The notes under the pieces are model-generated. The model did not search any database. It was not told where the DNA came from and saw nothing but the letters and a program-made list of their open reading frames with translations. A stretch of DNA of 64,000 nucleotides from assembly GCF_020786625.1 (NCBI RefSeq), contig NZ_JAJGRC010000001.1:1054001-1118000 (forward strand). The letters run 5' to 3'. This stretch comes from Salinicoccus sp. RF5 (GTDB taxonomy: Bacteria > Bacillota > Bacilli > Staphylococcales > Salinicoccaceae). Shown in pieces: positions 1 to 8,787 of the stretch; the first letter of the stretch is position 1; each line of letters opens with the position of its first letter. The position numbers and the translations under genes were made by a program.

Positions 1-695
1 CCAATGACGAATCCATCCCTGTCTTTGGAGTATGGGCGGGATGCCTTGTTCGGGTCATCAGATGTGGTCAGGGCCTTGTTGGCCTGGAAGCCTGCAACCC
101 CCATCCGTGTGATCGGGGCCTCTGTTCCGCCCGTCACCATGGCATCGGCCTGGCCGCGCTCTATGAATTTGAATGCTTCACCGATGGAATTCGTACCTGT
201 CGCGCAGGCAGTGACCGTAGCACCGTTCGGCCCTTTCAATCCATGCTTGATGGAGACCTGGCCGCTTGCCATGTCCGGAATCATCATTGGAACGAAGAAA
301 GGACTCACACGGCGTGGTCCGCGTTCATAGAGCACTTTGAAACCATCTTCAAGGGCCTGTATACCACCGATTCCGGAACCTATCCACACACCGATCCGTT
401 CACGGTTGTCATCGGTGATTTCAATCCCACTGTCTTTCACAGCTTCATCGGAAGCCACCATCGCATATTGCGTAAAGCGGTCCATACGGCGCGCTTCCTT
501 CTTGTCCATGTAGTCTTCAATATTGAAGTCCTTGAGCTCTCCCGCAACATGAACATTGTATTCACTGTTGTCGATGCGGGTGATCTTATCGATACCATTT
601 ACTCCCTTGAGGGCATTCTCCCAGGTCTCAGGTGCAGAATTGCCAATTGGCGTCAACGCACCGATACCCGTTACAACTACTCTTCTCTTATCCAT
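1..695 (-). CDS. fabF: 3-oxoacyl-ACP synthase II (FabF), C-terminus cut by window edge
   Basis: Condensing enzyme that elongates acyl-ACP with malonyl-ACP in type II fatty acid synthesis in the cytosol. About 231 N-terminal residues are visible; the rest lies before position 1. The start [18 protein letters not shown] is the usual FabF N-terminus, and the nucleophile Cys is at about residue 164 in TVTACATGT. The ATG at 695 has a strong AAGGAGGAAA ribosome site placed inside the end of fabH, and the two genes overlap by 8 nt, so translation is probably coupled. The catalytic His residues would be in the missing part. It shares the FapR-type promoter in front of fabH. Identification is secure. 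Confidence 0.96.
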   Translation of the reverse strand, partial: MDKRRVVVTGIGALTPIGNSAPETWENALKGVNGIDKITRIDNSEYNVHVAGELKDFNIEDYMDKKEARRMDRFTQYAMVASDEAVKDSGIEITDDNRERIGVWIGSGIGGIQALEDGFKVLYERGPRRVSPFFVPMMIPDMASGQVSIKHGLKGPNGATVTACATGTNSIGEAFKFIERGQADAMVTGGTEAPITRMGVAGFQANKALTTSDDPNKASRPYSKDRDGFVI

Positions 696-1650
696 GAGTT
701 TCCTCCTTATTGTCTCCCCATGTCAGGCATATTGCCCCCCATGTCAGGCCGCCACCAAAGCCGACCAGAACGAGGGTGTCTCCTGACTTTATTCTACCAT
801 TTTTAACTTCGTAATGGATACTTAACGGTATTGACGCAGCCGAAGTATTGCCATACCTGTCAACGGTGACACTCATGCGGTCCTCAGGCAGGCCCATGCG
901 TTCGCGTGCTGCATTCATGATGCGGATGTTCGCCTGATGCGGCACCAGCATATCGATGTCTTCCTTGGAGAGGCCAGCCTTCTCGGTCACATGGACACTG
1001 GACTCGCCCATCTGCCTGACGGCAAACTTGTAGACTTCCCGGCCATTCATCCTGATGTTGCCGTCCTCTTCATCGTCATACAGATACGGGCCGCCATTTC
1101 CATTGCTGCCGAGCTCGAACGAATGCATTCCGTGTCCATCCGCCACTTCTCCCATGACAACTGCGCCGGCGCCATCACCAAACAGGACAGCTGTGGAGCG
1201 ATCGTCAAAATCGGTGATTTTGGACAGCTTGTCTGCACCGACCACCAGAACATGATCATATGTCCCCGTCTGGATGAACTGCTGTGCTGTGACCATGCCA
1301 TAAATGAAGCCCGTGCATGCTGCAAGCTGATCCATCGATGGCACTGACCTCAGTCCAAGTCGTTTCTGGAGCATGGTTGCCACAGTCGGGAATTGATGAT
1401 CGCCTGTCGAAGTCGCCACGATGACCAGATCGATGTCCTCCGGGGTGACGCCTGAGTTCTCCAGCGCCTCCTTCGCCGCTTCGTAGGCCATATCACTCGT
1501 ATCCATGTTTTCGGCAAAACGTCGCTCTTTGATGCCCGTCATCTCTGTAATCCATTCGTCGGAAGTATCAAGTATCTTTTCAAAGTCATGGTTGGTAAAT
1601 ACCTTTTCCGGTACATAGGTACCCAGACCCAGAACGCCTACATTTTTCAT
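688..1650 (-). CDS. fabH: 3-oxoacyl-ACP synthase III (FabH)
   Basis: Starts fatty acid synthesis by condensing acetyl- or branched acyl-CoA with malonyl-ACP; in Gram-positives it sets the branched-chain content of the membrane. The 320-residue protein has the full length of the family. The catalytic triad is visible: Cys112 in AACTGF, His238 in PHQANIRI and Asn268 in NTSAAS. The ATG at 1650 is preceded by a modest AAGGTGTGG ribosome site. fabF follows with an 8-nt overlap, as in Bacillus and Staphylococcus. A FapR-like operator covers the promoter, so expression should respond to malonyl-CoA. Confidence 0.97.
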   Translation of the reverse strand: MKNVGVLGLGTYVPEKVFTNHDFEKILDTSDEWITEMTGIKERRFAENMDTSDMAYEAAKEALENSGVTPEDIDLVIVATSTGDHQFPTVATMLQKRLGLRSVPSMDQLAACTGFIYGMVTAQQFIQTGTYDHVLVVGADKLSKITDFDDRSTAVLFGDGAGAVVMGEVADGHGMHSFELGSNGNGGPYLYDDEEDGNIRMNGREVYKFAVRQMGESSVHVTEKAGLSKEDIDMLVPHQANIRIMNAARERMGLPEDRMSVTVDRYGNTSAASIPLSIHYEVKNGRIKSGDTLVLVGFGGGLTWGAICLTWGDNKEETHG

Positions 1651-1673
1651 TTGACCACACCTTATAATCTCAT

Positions 1674-1718
1674 ATTATCACTAGGTACTAATTTATCACA
1701 TTTGAGAATGTCATACAA
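1674..1718 (-). promoter_or_regulatory. fabHF promoter with FapR-type operator
   Basis: Read on the minus strand there is a -35 TTGTAT (1713-1718), a 17-bp spacer and a -10 TAAATT (1690-1695). Overlapping the -10 and running downstream (1674-1692) is ATTAGTACCTAGTGATAAT, which closely resembles the FapR box known from Bacillus and Staphylococcus lipid genes. FapR represses until malonyl-CoA rises. The match to FapR is recalled from known sites, not computed; the promoter hexamers are read directly. Confidence 0.75.
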
Positions 1719-1719
1719 C

Positions 1720-1750
1720 AAAAAAAGCATCCATGCCAAGCATGGATGCT
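1720..1750 (-). terminator. oppA terminator
   Basis: Perfect 10-bp stem AGCATCCATG/CATGGATGCT with a 5-nt loop, followed on the minus strand by a run of seven T. It lies just after the oppA stop codon and just before the fabH promoter, separating the opp and fab units. Confidence 0.9.
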
Positions 1751-1762
1751 TCATGTTTCAGC

Positions 1763-3646
1763 TTATTCAGTTTCCGTTACGCCCCAGTTGTAAGGGAGTG
1801 TTTCTTCATTGTAGCCGAGTTCGATGCTGTAGTTTGCGACTCTTTCATTTACAGGTACAACATAAGATCTGTAAAGTGTCGGTACTACCGGCATTTCCTC
1901 AACCATAAGCGCCTGCCATTCGTTGTAGATTTCCTGTCTCTGCTCTACATCGAATGCATCCGGAGAGTTACCCTCTTCCATCAGCTGTGTGCTTTCTTCA
2001 GTCTCATAGCGTGGGTAGTTGAATGGTACATCCGGACCGTAGAGTCCGTATGGATCCACATCGGAACCGACGCCCCATGCACCCTGGTAGATGTCCACTT
2101 CAGGATCGTCGTTTTCAACCATATCGTAGAATGTGTTGAATTCGATCAGGCGGCCGTTTGTAAGCTGTACATTCAGGCCGATATCTTTCCAGGATTGGAT
2201 GTAGTAGTTTGCCAGTGGTTCTGCAGTGTCGCCGCCGGACATGGAAGCAAAGTTGATTTCAAGCGGTTCGCCATCCGGTGTTTCACGGAAGCCGTCGCCA
2301 TCAGTATCTTCGTATCCTGCTTCATCAAGGATCTGATTCGCCTGCTCTGGATCGTATTCAGGCACCTCCAGGCTGTCATCATGCCAGTTTGCATGGTAAG
2401 GCGTGATCAGGGATGTCGCTTTCCAGCGGAGTCCATTGTAGAAACGCTCTCCGACTGCATCGTTGTCCATCGCATGCCACATTGCACGACGGAGTTCCTT
2501 GTCGCCCATCTTCATTTCTTCCGGCTTGTAGTCTACACGTCCTTCGTCTTCGTTCCACTCACCCAGTTTGAAACCGATGTAAGTGTATGCACCCTCGATG
2601 TTTGCGAGCCATTCCACGCCTTCCATTCCCTCAACATCAGGATACTGGTCGGTCGGGAAGTTGATTGCAACATCGACTTCTCCTGTTTCCAGAGCATTCG
2701 CTATGGAAGACGGAGATACGACAGTCAGTTCGACACCGTCAAGGTTCGGTTCGCCTCTCCAGTAGTCTTCGTACTTGGACATTACAACCGCTTCACCCGG
2801 AGTGATGGAATCCACTTTGTATGGTCCCATTCCAAGCGGGTTTTCGCGAGTCTGTGGCGCTTCAGCCATATCTGCGATCTCTACCCCTTCATAGTGGTGC
2901 TCAGGCATTGCGTATGCCCAGAATCCACCGGCAGTGAGGGATGGTGCCAATTCAGTGTAAGTAAACGTAGCAGTGTACTCATCTTCCACTTCGATGCCGG
3001 AAATTTCTTCTGCATCTCCAGATTTGTACTCGTCATAGCCTTCGATCAGAGTGAATCCGTCAGTCGCGCCACGGATACCCGGGTATTCCGGATGTCCGAT
3101 GACTTCGTATGAATAGACATAGTCATCGATTGTGACAGGTTCACCATCGTGCCAAGTGACACCTTCCTGCATAGTGAATGTAACTGTGTTATCATCTTCA
3201 TTCACCTCATAGGTCATGGCGCCATCATTCGTGTACTGGAAGTCTTCATCCATTGACATCAGCGGCTCATCGAAGAGGCTGATGACCTCGAAGTCAGGGT
3301 TCCCCTGGTAAAGGTTGAAGTTCAATGTACCCTCGAATGGCGTGTCTGAAGTCAGACCTACATTAAGTGTACCTTCTCCGCTCGCTTCACCATCGTTTGA
3401 TACGGTCTGGTTGAAGTCTTCATAGTTGTATACATCGCCTGAAGCTGAATCCTCGGACCCTTCCTCGGACCCTTCTTCAGTTTCCTCTTCTGAACCTTCT
3501 TCTGTTGATTCTTCAGACCCTGTGTCGCCAGAGCCCTCTTCTTCTGACGTCTCTTCTGATGAGCCCCCGCCACATGCAGCCAATGCCAATACCATGATCA
3601 GCATCGTAAGAAACATCAGTTTCGACCAAGAATATTTCCCCATCAT
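1763..3646 (-). CDS. oppA: peptide ABC transporter substrate-binding lipoprotein (OppA-like)
   Basis: Extracellular solute receptor of the oligopeptide importer, SBP_bac_5 family. It begins with a lipoprotein signal peptide whose lipobox LAAC puts the lipidated Cys at residue 25. Residues about 28-72 form a very acidic Ser/Glu/Gly linker, typical of surface proteins of halophiles. The mature domain from about residue 75 carries family features such as the WHDGEPVT segment. At 627 residues it is somewhat long, mainly because of the linker. Two adjacent ATG codons follow a GGAGGAAAT ribosome site; the first is used here. It is last in the opp cluster but separated from oppC by 294 bp with its own regulatory signals. 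Which peptides it binds cannot be told. Confidence 0.93.
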   Translation of the reverse strand: MMGKYSWSKLMFLTMLIMVLALAACGGGSSEETSEEEGSGDTGSEESTEEGSEEETEEGSEEGSEDSASGDVYNYEDFNQTVSNDGEASGEGTLNVGLTSDTPFEGTLNFNLYQGNPDFEVISLFDEPLMSMDEDFQYTNDGAMTYEVNEDDNTVTFTMQEGVTWHDGEPVTIDDYVYSYEVIGHPEYPGIRGATDGFTLIEGYDEYKSGDAEEISGIEVEDEYTATFTYTELAPSLTAGGFWAYAMPEHHYEGVEIADMAEAPQTRENPLGMGPYKVDSITPGEAVVMSKYEDYWRGEPNLDGVELTVVSPSSIANALETGEVDVAINFPTDQYPDVEGMEGVEWLANIEGAYTYIGFKLGEWNEDEGRVDYKPEEMKMGDKELRRAMWHAMDNDAVGERFYNGLRWKATSLITPYHANWHDDSLEVPEYDPEQANQILDEAGYEDTDGDGFRETPDGEPLEINFASMSGGDTAEPLANYYIQSWKDIGLNVQLTNGRLIEFNTFYDMVENDDPEVDIYQGAWGVGSDVDPYGLYGPDVPFNYPRYETEESTQLMEEGNSPDAFDVEQRQEIYNEWQALMVEEMPVVPTLYRSYVVPVNERVANYSIELGYNEETLPYNWGVTETE

Positions 3647-3835
3647 ATTTCCTCCCTATAATTTAGAATATAACTGATATATATACTTAGTTCAGCTGAA
3701 ACTGAAACTTAGTACCATAATATGGTTAAAACCGTCTTTGGATTTTAATGCGTATGTAACTCCATCTACGCATAATGTTATCACAATTGTCTGAAATATC
3801 AATGTCTTGTTAAGAATAAATTTCAATATATGTGT

Positions 3836-3896
3836 ATTATAACACTCTATTGTTAATTTTTTGTAAACATCAGCAGTTTCATAGAAAGCGCTTCCA
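3836..3896 (-). promoter_or_regulatory. oppA upstream region: cre-like site and -10
   Basis: The 294-bp gap 3647-3940 holds no credible gene. At 3883-3896 the near-palindrome AGAAAGCGCTTCCA resembles a CcpA cre element with two departures from the usual TGAAAGCGCTTTCA form. Downstream on the minus strand a TATAAT (3836-3841) preceded by TG could be the -10; upstream TTTACA is 20 bp away, so the -35 is weak. The remaining leader down to oppA is AT-rich without clear structure. Binding is an inference. Confidence 0.45.
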
Positions 3897-3911
3897 TTCC
3901 ATTTCATTTAT

Positions 3912-3935
3912 AAGGTTCCATTTCACTGGAACCTT
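3912..3935 (-). terminator. possible terminator after oppC
   Basis: Nine-bp perfect stem AAGGTTCCA/TGGAACCTT with a 6-nt loop, beginning just past the oppC stop codon. On the minus strand it is followed by TATAAATG, a poor U-tract, so it may be a weak terminator that lets some transcripts run into oppA. Confidence 0.5.
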
Positions 3936-3940
3936 GTAGA

Positions 3941-5065
3941 TTATGCCTGTCTCTGTCTTGCATCTCCGGCACGTCTCATCGCTTCCCCGATGTTCCGTAC
4001 ACACAGCATGAGCACGAGGATCATGATTGCTGCCGGCACCCAGATCCACGGTCTATGCTGGAGCGTCTGGGAATTCGTGGCGTAGGCCATCAGCGTACCG
4101 AGGGAAGGATAGTCTTCCGGGAAACCGAAGCCAATGAATGACAGCCCGGATTCGATGCCGATGTTCGCCGCAAGCGACAGCGTACCGTTGACGATGATGA
4201 TGCCGACCAGGTTCGGCATGAGTTGCGTGAATACGATCTTTCCATGCGAACTGCCCAGGGTTTTGGAAGCGCTGATGTAGTCGAGCTCCCGCTCCTGGAT
4301 GGCAAGGGACCGCACGAGGCGGGCGGTACCCGTCCACAGGAATGCCGCCATCATGAACGAGAATGTGAAGATGTCGTAGGATGGTGAGATCGTAACGAAG
4401 ACGATGACGATCATCAGGAATGGCAGTACCATGAAGAAGTCCACGATACGCATCATGATGTTGTCGATCTGACCGCCGAAGTAGCCGGAAACGACCCCGT
4501 ATACGACACCAAAACCGACACTCATGATCGTTACGAGCATACCAATCGCGAGGGAGTTCCTCGTACCGATGATCAGCTGGCCAAAGATGTCACGTCCGCC
4601 ATAATCGGTACCCAGTCTGAACGTCTCATCAGGTGGCTGGTTGATGGCAAACAGGTCGACCATGACGATCTGCTCCCTGTTGAGGAACATCGTCAGCCCG
4701 AATACATAGGCTGTAATGATCGTGAACAGTATGAGTGAAAATAGTGCAAGCTTGTCTGCTATCACTTCCTGGATGATGATCCGCCATCCCGGAGTACTCC
4801 TCGGCAGATTCTTGGAATCGAGCGCGCCATGGCCCGCAGCCCCGTGAGGCAGGTCTGCCTTAACGGTCATGTCCATATCGCCCTTTTCGTAGGTATGGTC
4901 ATCATCCGTGCGTGCTTCGAACGGGTCCCCATTTCTCGGCTTGTCATCACTTTCCGTATTGCGTCGATCCAGTTCCTGCTGACGGAGACGCGCTTTGTCT
5001 TTATTTGCATCTTCTTCCGGACGCCCGGCGCCGGAATTCTGATTGAAATCATTTCTATTGCCCAC
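3941..5065 (-). CDS. oppC: peptide ABC transporter permease (OppC-like)
   Basis: Inner-membrane half of the peptide importer, BPD_transp_1 family, pairing with OppB. The core has about six membrane spans from residue 107 on and the ATPase-contact (EAA) loop around ASKTLGSSHGKIVFTQ. Family members usually have a cytosolic N-terminus of 30-60 residues; here about 100 charged, Asp/Arg/Asn-rich residues precede the first span. The ATG at 5065 follows a GGAGGGAGCG ribosome site 15 nt after oppB ends, so the long N-terminus appears real, though internal Met residues exist. Function is assigned by family and position. Confidence 0.92.
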   Translation of the reverse strand: MGNRNDFNQNSGAGRPEEDANKDKARLRQQELDRRNTESDDKPRNGDPFEARTDDDHTYEKGDMDMTVKADLPHGAAGHGALDSKNLPRSTPGWRIIIQEVIADKLALFSLILFTIITAYVFGLTMFLNREQIVMVDLFAINQPPDETFRLGTDYGGRDIFGQLIIGTRNSLAIGMLVTIMSVGFGVVYGVVSGYFGGQIDNIMMRIVDFFMVLPFLMIVIVFVTISPSYDIFTFSFMMAAFLWTGTARLVRSLAIQERELDYISASKTLGSSHGKIVFTQLMPNLVGIIIVNGTLSLAANIGIESGLSFIGFGFPEDYPSLGTLMAYATNSQTLQHRPWIWVPAAIMILVLMLCVRNIGEAMRRAGDARQRQA

Positions 5066-5080
5066 TTTATACGCTCCCTC

Positions 5081-6043
5081 CTATTTGATGCGGATCCTAG
5101 GATCTACGATACTGAGAATGATGTCCGATATCAGTGCACCGAGAATGGCCAGGAATCCATAGAATAGGATGAGCACATTCGCTACACTGAAATCGCGTGT
5201 TGAAATGGAATCCAGGAACAGGCGGCCCATGCCCGGATAGCTGTAGATCATCTCTATGAAGATGGAGCCACCGAGCAGTGCAGTGATCTCATAGCCGAAG
5301 AATGCTGCAATCGGCAGGATCGAGTTTCTGAATACATGCCTGTTGTAGACGGCGGACTCCTTGACACCCTTGGCACGTGCCAAAATGATGAAGTCCTTCT
5401 GTTTCGTCTCGATGATGCCGCTCCTCAAATACTGCACTGTCCCTACCAGCCCGATCAGGGCGATGGCGAAACTCGGCAGGACAAGGTGGTTTATCTTGCT
5501 GAGGATATAGTCGATGCTGCCCGGCTCAAGTCCCGGTGCGACGGAGCCGCCTGTCGGGAACCAGCCCAGGTTGTAGCCGAATACCCACAGTATGACGAGT
5601 CCGAAAATGAACTGCGGCGTTGCAAAACCGAGATATGTATATCCAGTGATTGCATTATCGAGCAGTGAGTCGTTGTAGCGTCCGGATACGAGGCCGAGCG
5701 GCAGTCCGAGCAGGTAGATCAGCACTGTTGAGAACAGCGACAACCATACCGTGTTCATCAGGCGGTCTCCAATCACGTCCATTACCGGACGCTGGTGGAA
5801 GATCGATGTCCCAAAGTCGCCCTGGAACATTGCGAAGATCCAATCCCTGTACTGTATGTACCATGGATTGTTCAGACCGAGCGCTTCCCTTCTGGCCTCG
5901 ATGGCCTCCCTCGGAATGTTCGGATCGATCAGTCCGGACAGTGCATCGCCCGGCATCATCGATCCCATTATGAATACGAGCACGCTCAAAATGACGAGCT
6001 GTGGAAATGTGATCAGGAGTCTTCTTATTGTAAATTTCAGCAT
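5081..6043 (-). CDS. oppB: peptide ABC transporter permease (OppB-like)
   Basis: Membrane permease of the peptide importer, 320 residues, normal length for OppB/DppB. The N-terminus MLKFTIRRLLITFPQLVILS is the characteristic amphipathic start followed by the first span; the periplasm-facing GDFGTSIFHQRPV segment and the EAA loop near ILARAKGVKESAVYNRHVF are typical. It sits 7 nt after oppF and 15 nt before oppC, clearly one transcript. Confidence 0.95.
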   Translation of the reverse strand: MLKFTIRRLLITFPQLVILSVLVFIMGSMMPGDALSGLIDPNIPREAIEARREALGLNNPWYIQYRDWIFAMFQGDFGTSIFHQRPVMDVIGDRLMNTVWLSLFSTVLIYLLGLPLGLVSGRYNDSLLDNAITGYTYLGFATPQFIFGLVILWVFGYNLGWFPTGGSVAPGLEPGSIDYILSKINHLVLPSFAIALIGLVGTVQYLRSGIIETKQKDFIILARAKGVKESAVYNRHVFRNSILPIAAFFGYEITALLGGSIFIEMIYSYPGMGRLFLDSISTRDFSVANVLILFYGFLAILGALISDIILSIVDPRIRIK

Positions 6044-6050
6044 ATGTTCA

Positions 6051-6980
6051 TCAACCTTTCACCGGCAACGCCACTCTGTGCGTCTCCGTAATGGATTGCA
6101 GCGGGAAAGCCCTGCCCTCTTCATCAAGATGGTCGGCGAAATTCCGGTCGTACTCTTCCTTGACCATCTTCCTGAATGCAAGGTTGGCTTCTATTTCATC
6201 CACATCCGTATCGGGAATCGCTGCAATCAGCCGCTTCGTATAGATATGCTGTGGGTTCTTGAAGATCTCTTCCGTCTTCCCCTCTTCAACAAGCCGGCCC
6301 TGATACATGATGCCGATATGCCGGCACATGTGCCGGACGACACCAAGGTCATGGGCGATGAACATCATCGTAAGGTTCATATCCTGCTGGATGTCCTGCA
6401 TGAAGTTGAGCACCTGCGCCTGTACAGACACATCGAGGGCCGATACCGGCTCATCCGCGATGATCAGCTTCGGGTTCAGAGCAATCGCCCTGGCCACACC
6501 AATCCGCTGGCGCTGACCACCCGAGAACTCATGCGGATACTTATAGAGGGAGCCCGGCGGCAGACCGACACGCTGAAGCAGCCCCAGTACTTCGGGAACA
6601 AGTTCGTTCCTCGGCTTCTTATTGTAGTTCCTGATCGGTTCAGCGACGATGTCGAATACGCGCTTCCTTGGGTTGAGCGAGGAATACGGATCCTGGAAGA
6701 TCATCTGGATATCATCCCTGACATCGACCTTCTTCCCCTTGCTGTTGAGCTTCTGACCTTCAAAATATATTTCGCCATCAGTGACATGGTTCAGTCCCAT
6801 GACTGCTTTTCCAGTCGTGGTCTTTCCCGAACCCGATTCTCCCACAAGGCCGTAGGTCGTACCCTCAGGGATGCTGATGCTGACCCCATCCACCGCCTTG
6901 ACATGATCCTTGACCGTGTTGAAGAAGCCGCCCTTTATCGGGTAGTGGACTTTAAGATCTTTGATTTCCAATAGATTCAT
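6051..6980 (-). CDS. oppF: peptide ABC transporter ATP-binding protein (OppF-like)
   Basis: One of two cytosolic ATPases that power the peptide importer. Visible motifs: Walker A GESGSGKTT, Q-loop FQDPYSSLNPR, signature SGGQRQRIGVARA, Walker B LIIADEP, and the switch His in FIAHDLGVV. The C-terminal part after NPQHIYTKRLIAAIP is the oligopeptide-transporter extension. The start overlaps the oppD stop by 4 nt (ATGA), indicating coupling. Confidence 0.95.
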   Translation of the reverse strand: MNLLEIKDLKVHYPIKGGFFNTVKDHVKAVDGVSISIPEGTTYGLVGESGSGKTTTGKAVMGLNHVTDGEIYFEGQKLNSKGKKVDVRDDIQMIFQDPYSSLNPRKRVFDIVAEPIRNYNKKPRNELVPEVLGLLQRVGLPPGSLYKYPHEFSGGQRQRIGVARAIALNPKLIIADEPVSALDVSVQAQVLNFMQDIQQDMNLTMMFIAHDLGVVRHMCRHIGIMYQGRLVEEGKTEEIFKNPQHIYTKRLIAAIPDTDVDEIEANLAFRKMVKEEYDRNFADHLDEEGRAFPLQSITETHRVALPVKG

Positions 6981-8026
6981 CGTGCACTTCCCCCCCGGGC
7001 TCCTGTTTCAATCTGGTATTCCTCTGCATCGATATTCTGGGTGGTCCCGCCTTCCAGGGAGAAATTCTTGTAGCAGGTGCAACGTACATGATGCCCTTCT
7101 GAAATTTCCCTGAGCTGTGGGTTGTGCTCATGCGCATCGGCCGGCACCCATGGGATCCGTGGTGCGAAACGGCATCCTGTACGGTCCATCTTGTTCAATG
7201 CCGGCACCACACCCTGGATGACATGAAGCTTATTGCCGAGCATGGATTCGGTCGGCAATGAATTCAGAAGCGAGCGTGTATAAGGATGCTGTGGATTCTT
7301 GAAGAGCTCCCGTACCGGCGCCACTTCGACGATCTGGCCGGCGTACATGACGGCCACCCGGTCGGCCATCTCAGCAACGACGCCAAGGTCGTGTGTAATC
7401 AGGAGGACGCCTGAATTCAGGTCATCCTGAAGTTCGCGGATCAGGTCGAGGATCTGGGCCTGTATCGTCACATCCAGTGCCGTCGTCGGTTCATCTGCGA
7501 TGAGCAGCTTTGGACGGTTGGCGATCGCGATGGCGATGACGACACGCTGGCGCATGCCTCCGGAAAGTTCATGTGGGTAGGCTTCCGCTACACGTTCAGG
7601 ACGCGGTATGCCGACGCGGTCCAGCAATTCGACAGCGTAGGACTCCCGTTCATTTTTCGATTTCGTGTTATGTATCTTGAGTGTTTCAATAATCTGCTGC
7701 TTTATCTTCATCAGTGGATTGAGCGCCGTCATCGGATCCTGGAAAATCATCGCCAGGTCGCCTCCACGGATCTTATTCATCTTGCCTTCATTCAGTTTCA
7801 GGAGGTCCCGTCCCTGAAAGTTTACTTCTCCTTCAATGCGGGCTTTCCTATGCAGCCCCATCAGTGAGAAGGCTGTAGCACTTTTCCCAGAGCCCGACTC
7901 TCCCACGAGCGCCAGCACTTCATTCGGCTGTATGCTGAAAGAGACATCATCCACGGCCGGGAAGTACTCGCTTCCAATCTTGAAGGAAGTCGTCAGGTTG
8001 TTCACTTCCAGAAGCTTATCAGTCAT
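6977..8026 (-). CDS. oppD: peptide ABC transporter ATP-binding protein (OppD-like)
   Basis: Partner ATPase of OppF and first gene of the operon. Motifs: Walker [11 protein letters not shown]-loop [10 protein letters not shown], signature [11 protein letters not shown], Walker B LLIADEP, switch LITHDLGVV, then the [15 protein letters not shown] extension. The tail has several Cys (GCRFAP, VRCTC), a pattern seen in Opp/Dpp ATPases. The ATG at 8026 follows an AGGTGAAAT site. The D-F-B-C-A order differs from the A-B-C-D-F order of Bacillus opp. Confidence 0.95.
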   Translation of the reverse strand: MTDKLLEVNNLTTSFKIGSEYFPAVDDVSFSIQPNEVLALVGESGSGKSATAFSLMGLHRKARIEGEVNFQGRDLLKLNEGKMNKIRGGDLAMIFQDPMTALNPLMKIKQQIIETLKIHNTKSKNERESYAVELLDRVGIPRPERVAEAYPHELSGGMRQRVVIAIAIANRPKLLIADEPTTALDVTIQAQILDLIRELQDDLNSGVLLITHDLGVVAEMADRVAVMYAGQIVEVAPVRELFKNPQHPYTRSLLNSLPTESMLGNKLHVIQGVVPALNKMDRTGCRFAPRIPWVPADAHEHNPQLREISEGHHVRCTCYKNFSLEGGTTQNIDAEEYQIETGARGGSAR

Positions 8027-8305
8027 TTGATTTCACCTATTCTTTCCCCTTTTATACATGATCGATTGTTCCAATACGATATATTCTGCACCCTTGCAGT
8101 CGACGCCTGGAATATGCATTGATGAATGGAAGATGGATGCCTTCCTTTCAAAACGTATCGCCCACCGAGGGATTCGGAGGAGCTGCGAAAGCTTGCAGCC
8201 GGCATATTCCATTGATTTCGTCTCCATATATTGTAAGGTCACAGGTAATAATTTGCAACATTCATTTTTTGAATTGCAACAATATTTAAGCATTTACAGG
8301 AACTA

Positions 8306-8377
8306 AATATACACTAGTGAATAAATGTTTTCAACTCATTTTCCATATATTTAAGCCCTTTATTGAAAACGTTTACA
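8306..8377 (-). promoter_or_regulatory. opp operon promoter with upstream cre
   Basis: On the minus strand TTGAAA (8329-8334), a 17-bp spacer and TATATT (8306-8311) form a good sigma-A promoter. About 30 bp upstream of the -35 is TGAAAACGTTTACA (8364-8377), a full match to the CcpA cre consensus. A cre above the promoter is the arrangement known from CcpA-activated genes such as ackA, so activation is possible. The transcript would carry a leader of about 270 nt (8027-8299) in which I recognise no riboswitch and no convincing gene. Confidence 0.65.
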
Positions 8378-8491
8378 TTTTATTATTATCGTGACCGGCT
8401 TCCGAAGCCATTATGTGAAAAAATTATTTTTGTAGCCTTGTGTCGAGATTACCACTATACATGGAAATCGTTTTAGGTTATCATTAATTTA

Positions 8492-8497
8492 TATAAT
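8492..8497 (+). promoter_or_regulatory. -10 element of the DUF2929 gene
   Basis: TATAAT about 21 bp ahead of the ATG at 8518 would give a very short leader directly in front of the GGAGG ribosome site. No good -35 hexamer is seen at 16-18 bp, so this is tentative. Confidence 0.35.
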
Positions 8498-8517
8498 TAT
8501 GTAGTGGAGGCAGGACC

Positions 8518-8715
8518 ATGAAATATATCATCAGTTTCATCTGGGCACTCATGCTGACTCAAATGGTCAACTTCGTTTTGAACAGCCTTGGCGGCGGCGG
8601 ACCGCTCAACATCTGGAGCGGTGTACTCCTTGCAGTACTTGTCACACTGACAATCATCGTTCTGGACTTCATGCTGAAGCCGGACAAGACGAACGAAGCA
8701 CAGCATAACCATTGA
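8518..8715 (+). CDS. small DUF2929 (YjzD-like) membrane protein
   Basis: A 65-residue protein with two hydrophobic spans (about residues 3-22 and 33-52) around a Gly-rich turn GGGGPLNIWSG and a short charged tail. It resembles the DUF2929/YjzD family found beside fabH in Bacillus and Staphylococcus relatives. GTGGAGGCAGG is a clear ribosome site, and a strong terminator follows at once, so it is a single-gene unit. The family function is not established. Divergent from oppD. Confidence 0.85.
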   Translation: MKYIISFIWALMLTQMVNFVLNSLGGGGPLNIWSGVLLAVLVTLTIIVLDFMLKPDKTNEAQHNH

Positions 8716-8721
8716 TTACAG

Positions 8722-8754
8722 AAAAGACTCACCACAATGTGGTGAGTCTTTTTT
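8722..8754 (+). terminator. terminator after DUF2929 gene
   Basis: Stem AAAGACTCACCAC/GTGGTGAGTCTTT followed by a T-run, 6 bp after the stop codon. It could also serve the converging nitronate monooxygenase gene on the other strand, since A residues lead the stem. Confidence 0.9.
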
Positions 8755-8787
8755 CATTATGTTCGGGCTGCCCTTAGCACATGCCCG

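Noticed and set aside
1733-3112. 459-codon open frame on the plus strand
   Set aside because: Antisense to oppA, with a composition unlike any protein and no ribosome site.
3706-3722. Second FapR-like sequence TTAGTACCATAAT upstream of oppA
   Set aside because: Only half of the operator is matched and no lipid gene is controlled from here.
3692-3907. 71-codon frame on the minus strand between oppC and oppA
   Set aside because: AT-rich chance frame over the cre-like site and promoter; no ribosome site.
8033-8293. 86-codon frame on the minus strand in the opp leader
   Set aside because: No good ribosome site, unusual composition rich in Cys and Ser, and no resemblance to a known family.
8027-8300. 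T-box in the opp leader
   Set aside because: The TGGCACCGCGG-type sequence and the stem I blocks are absent, unlike in the trp leader.
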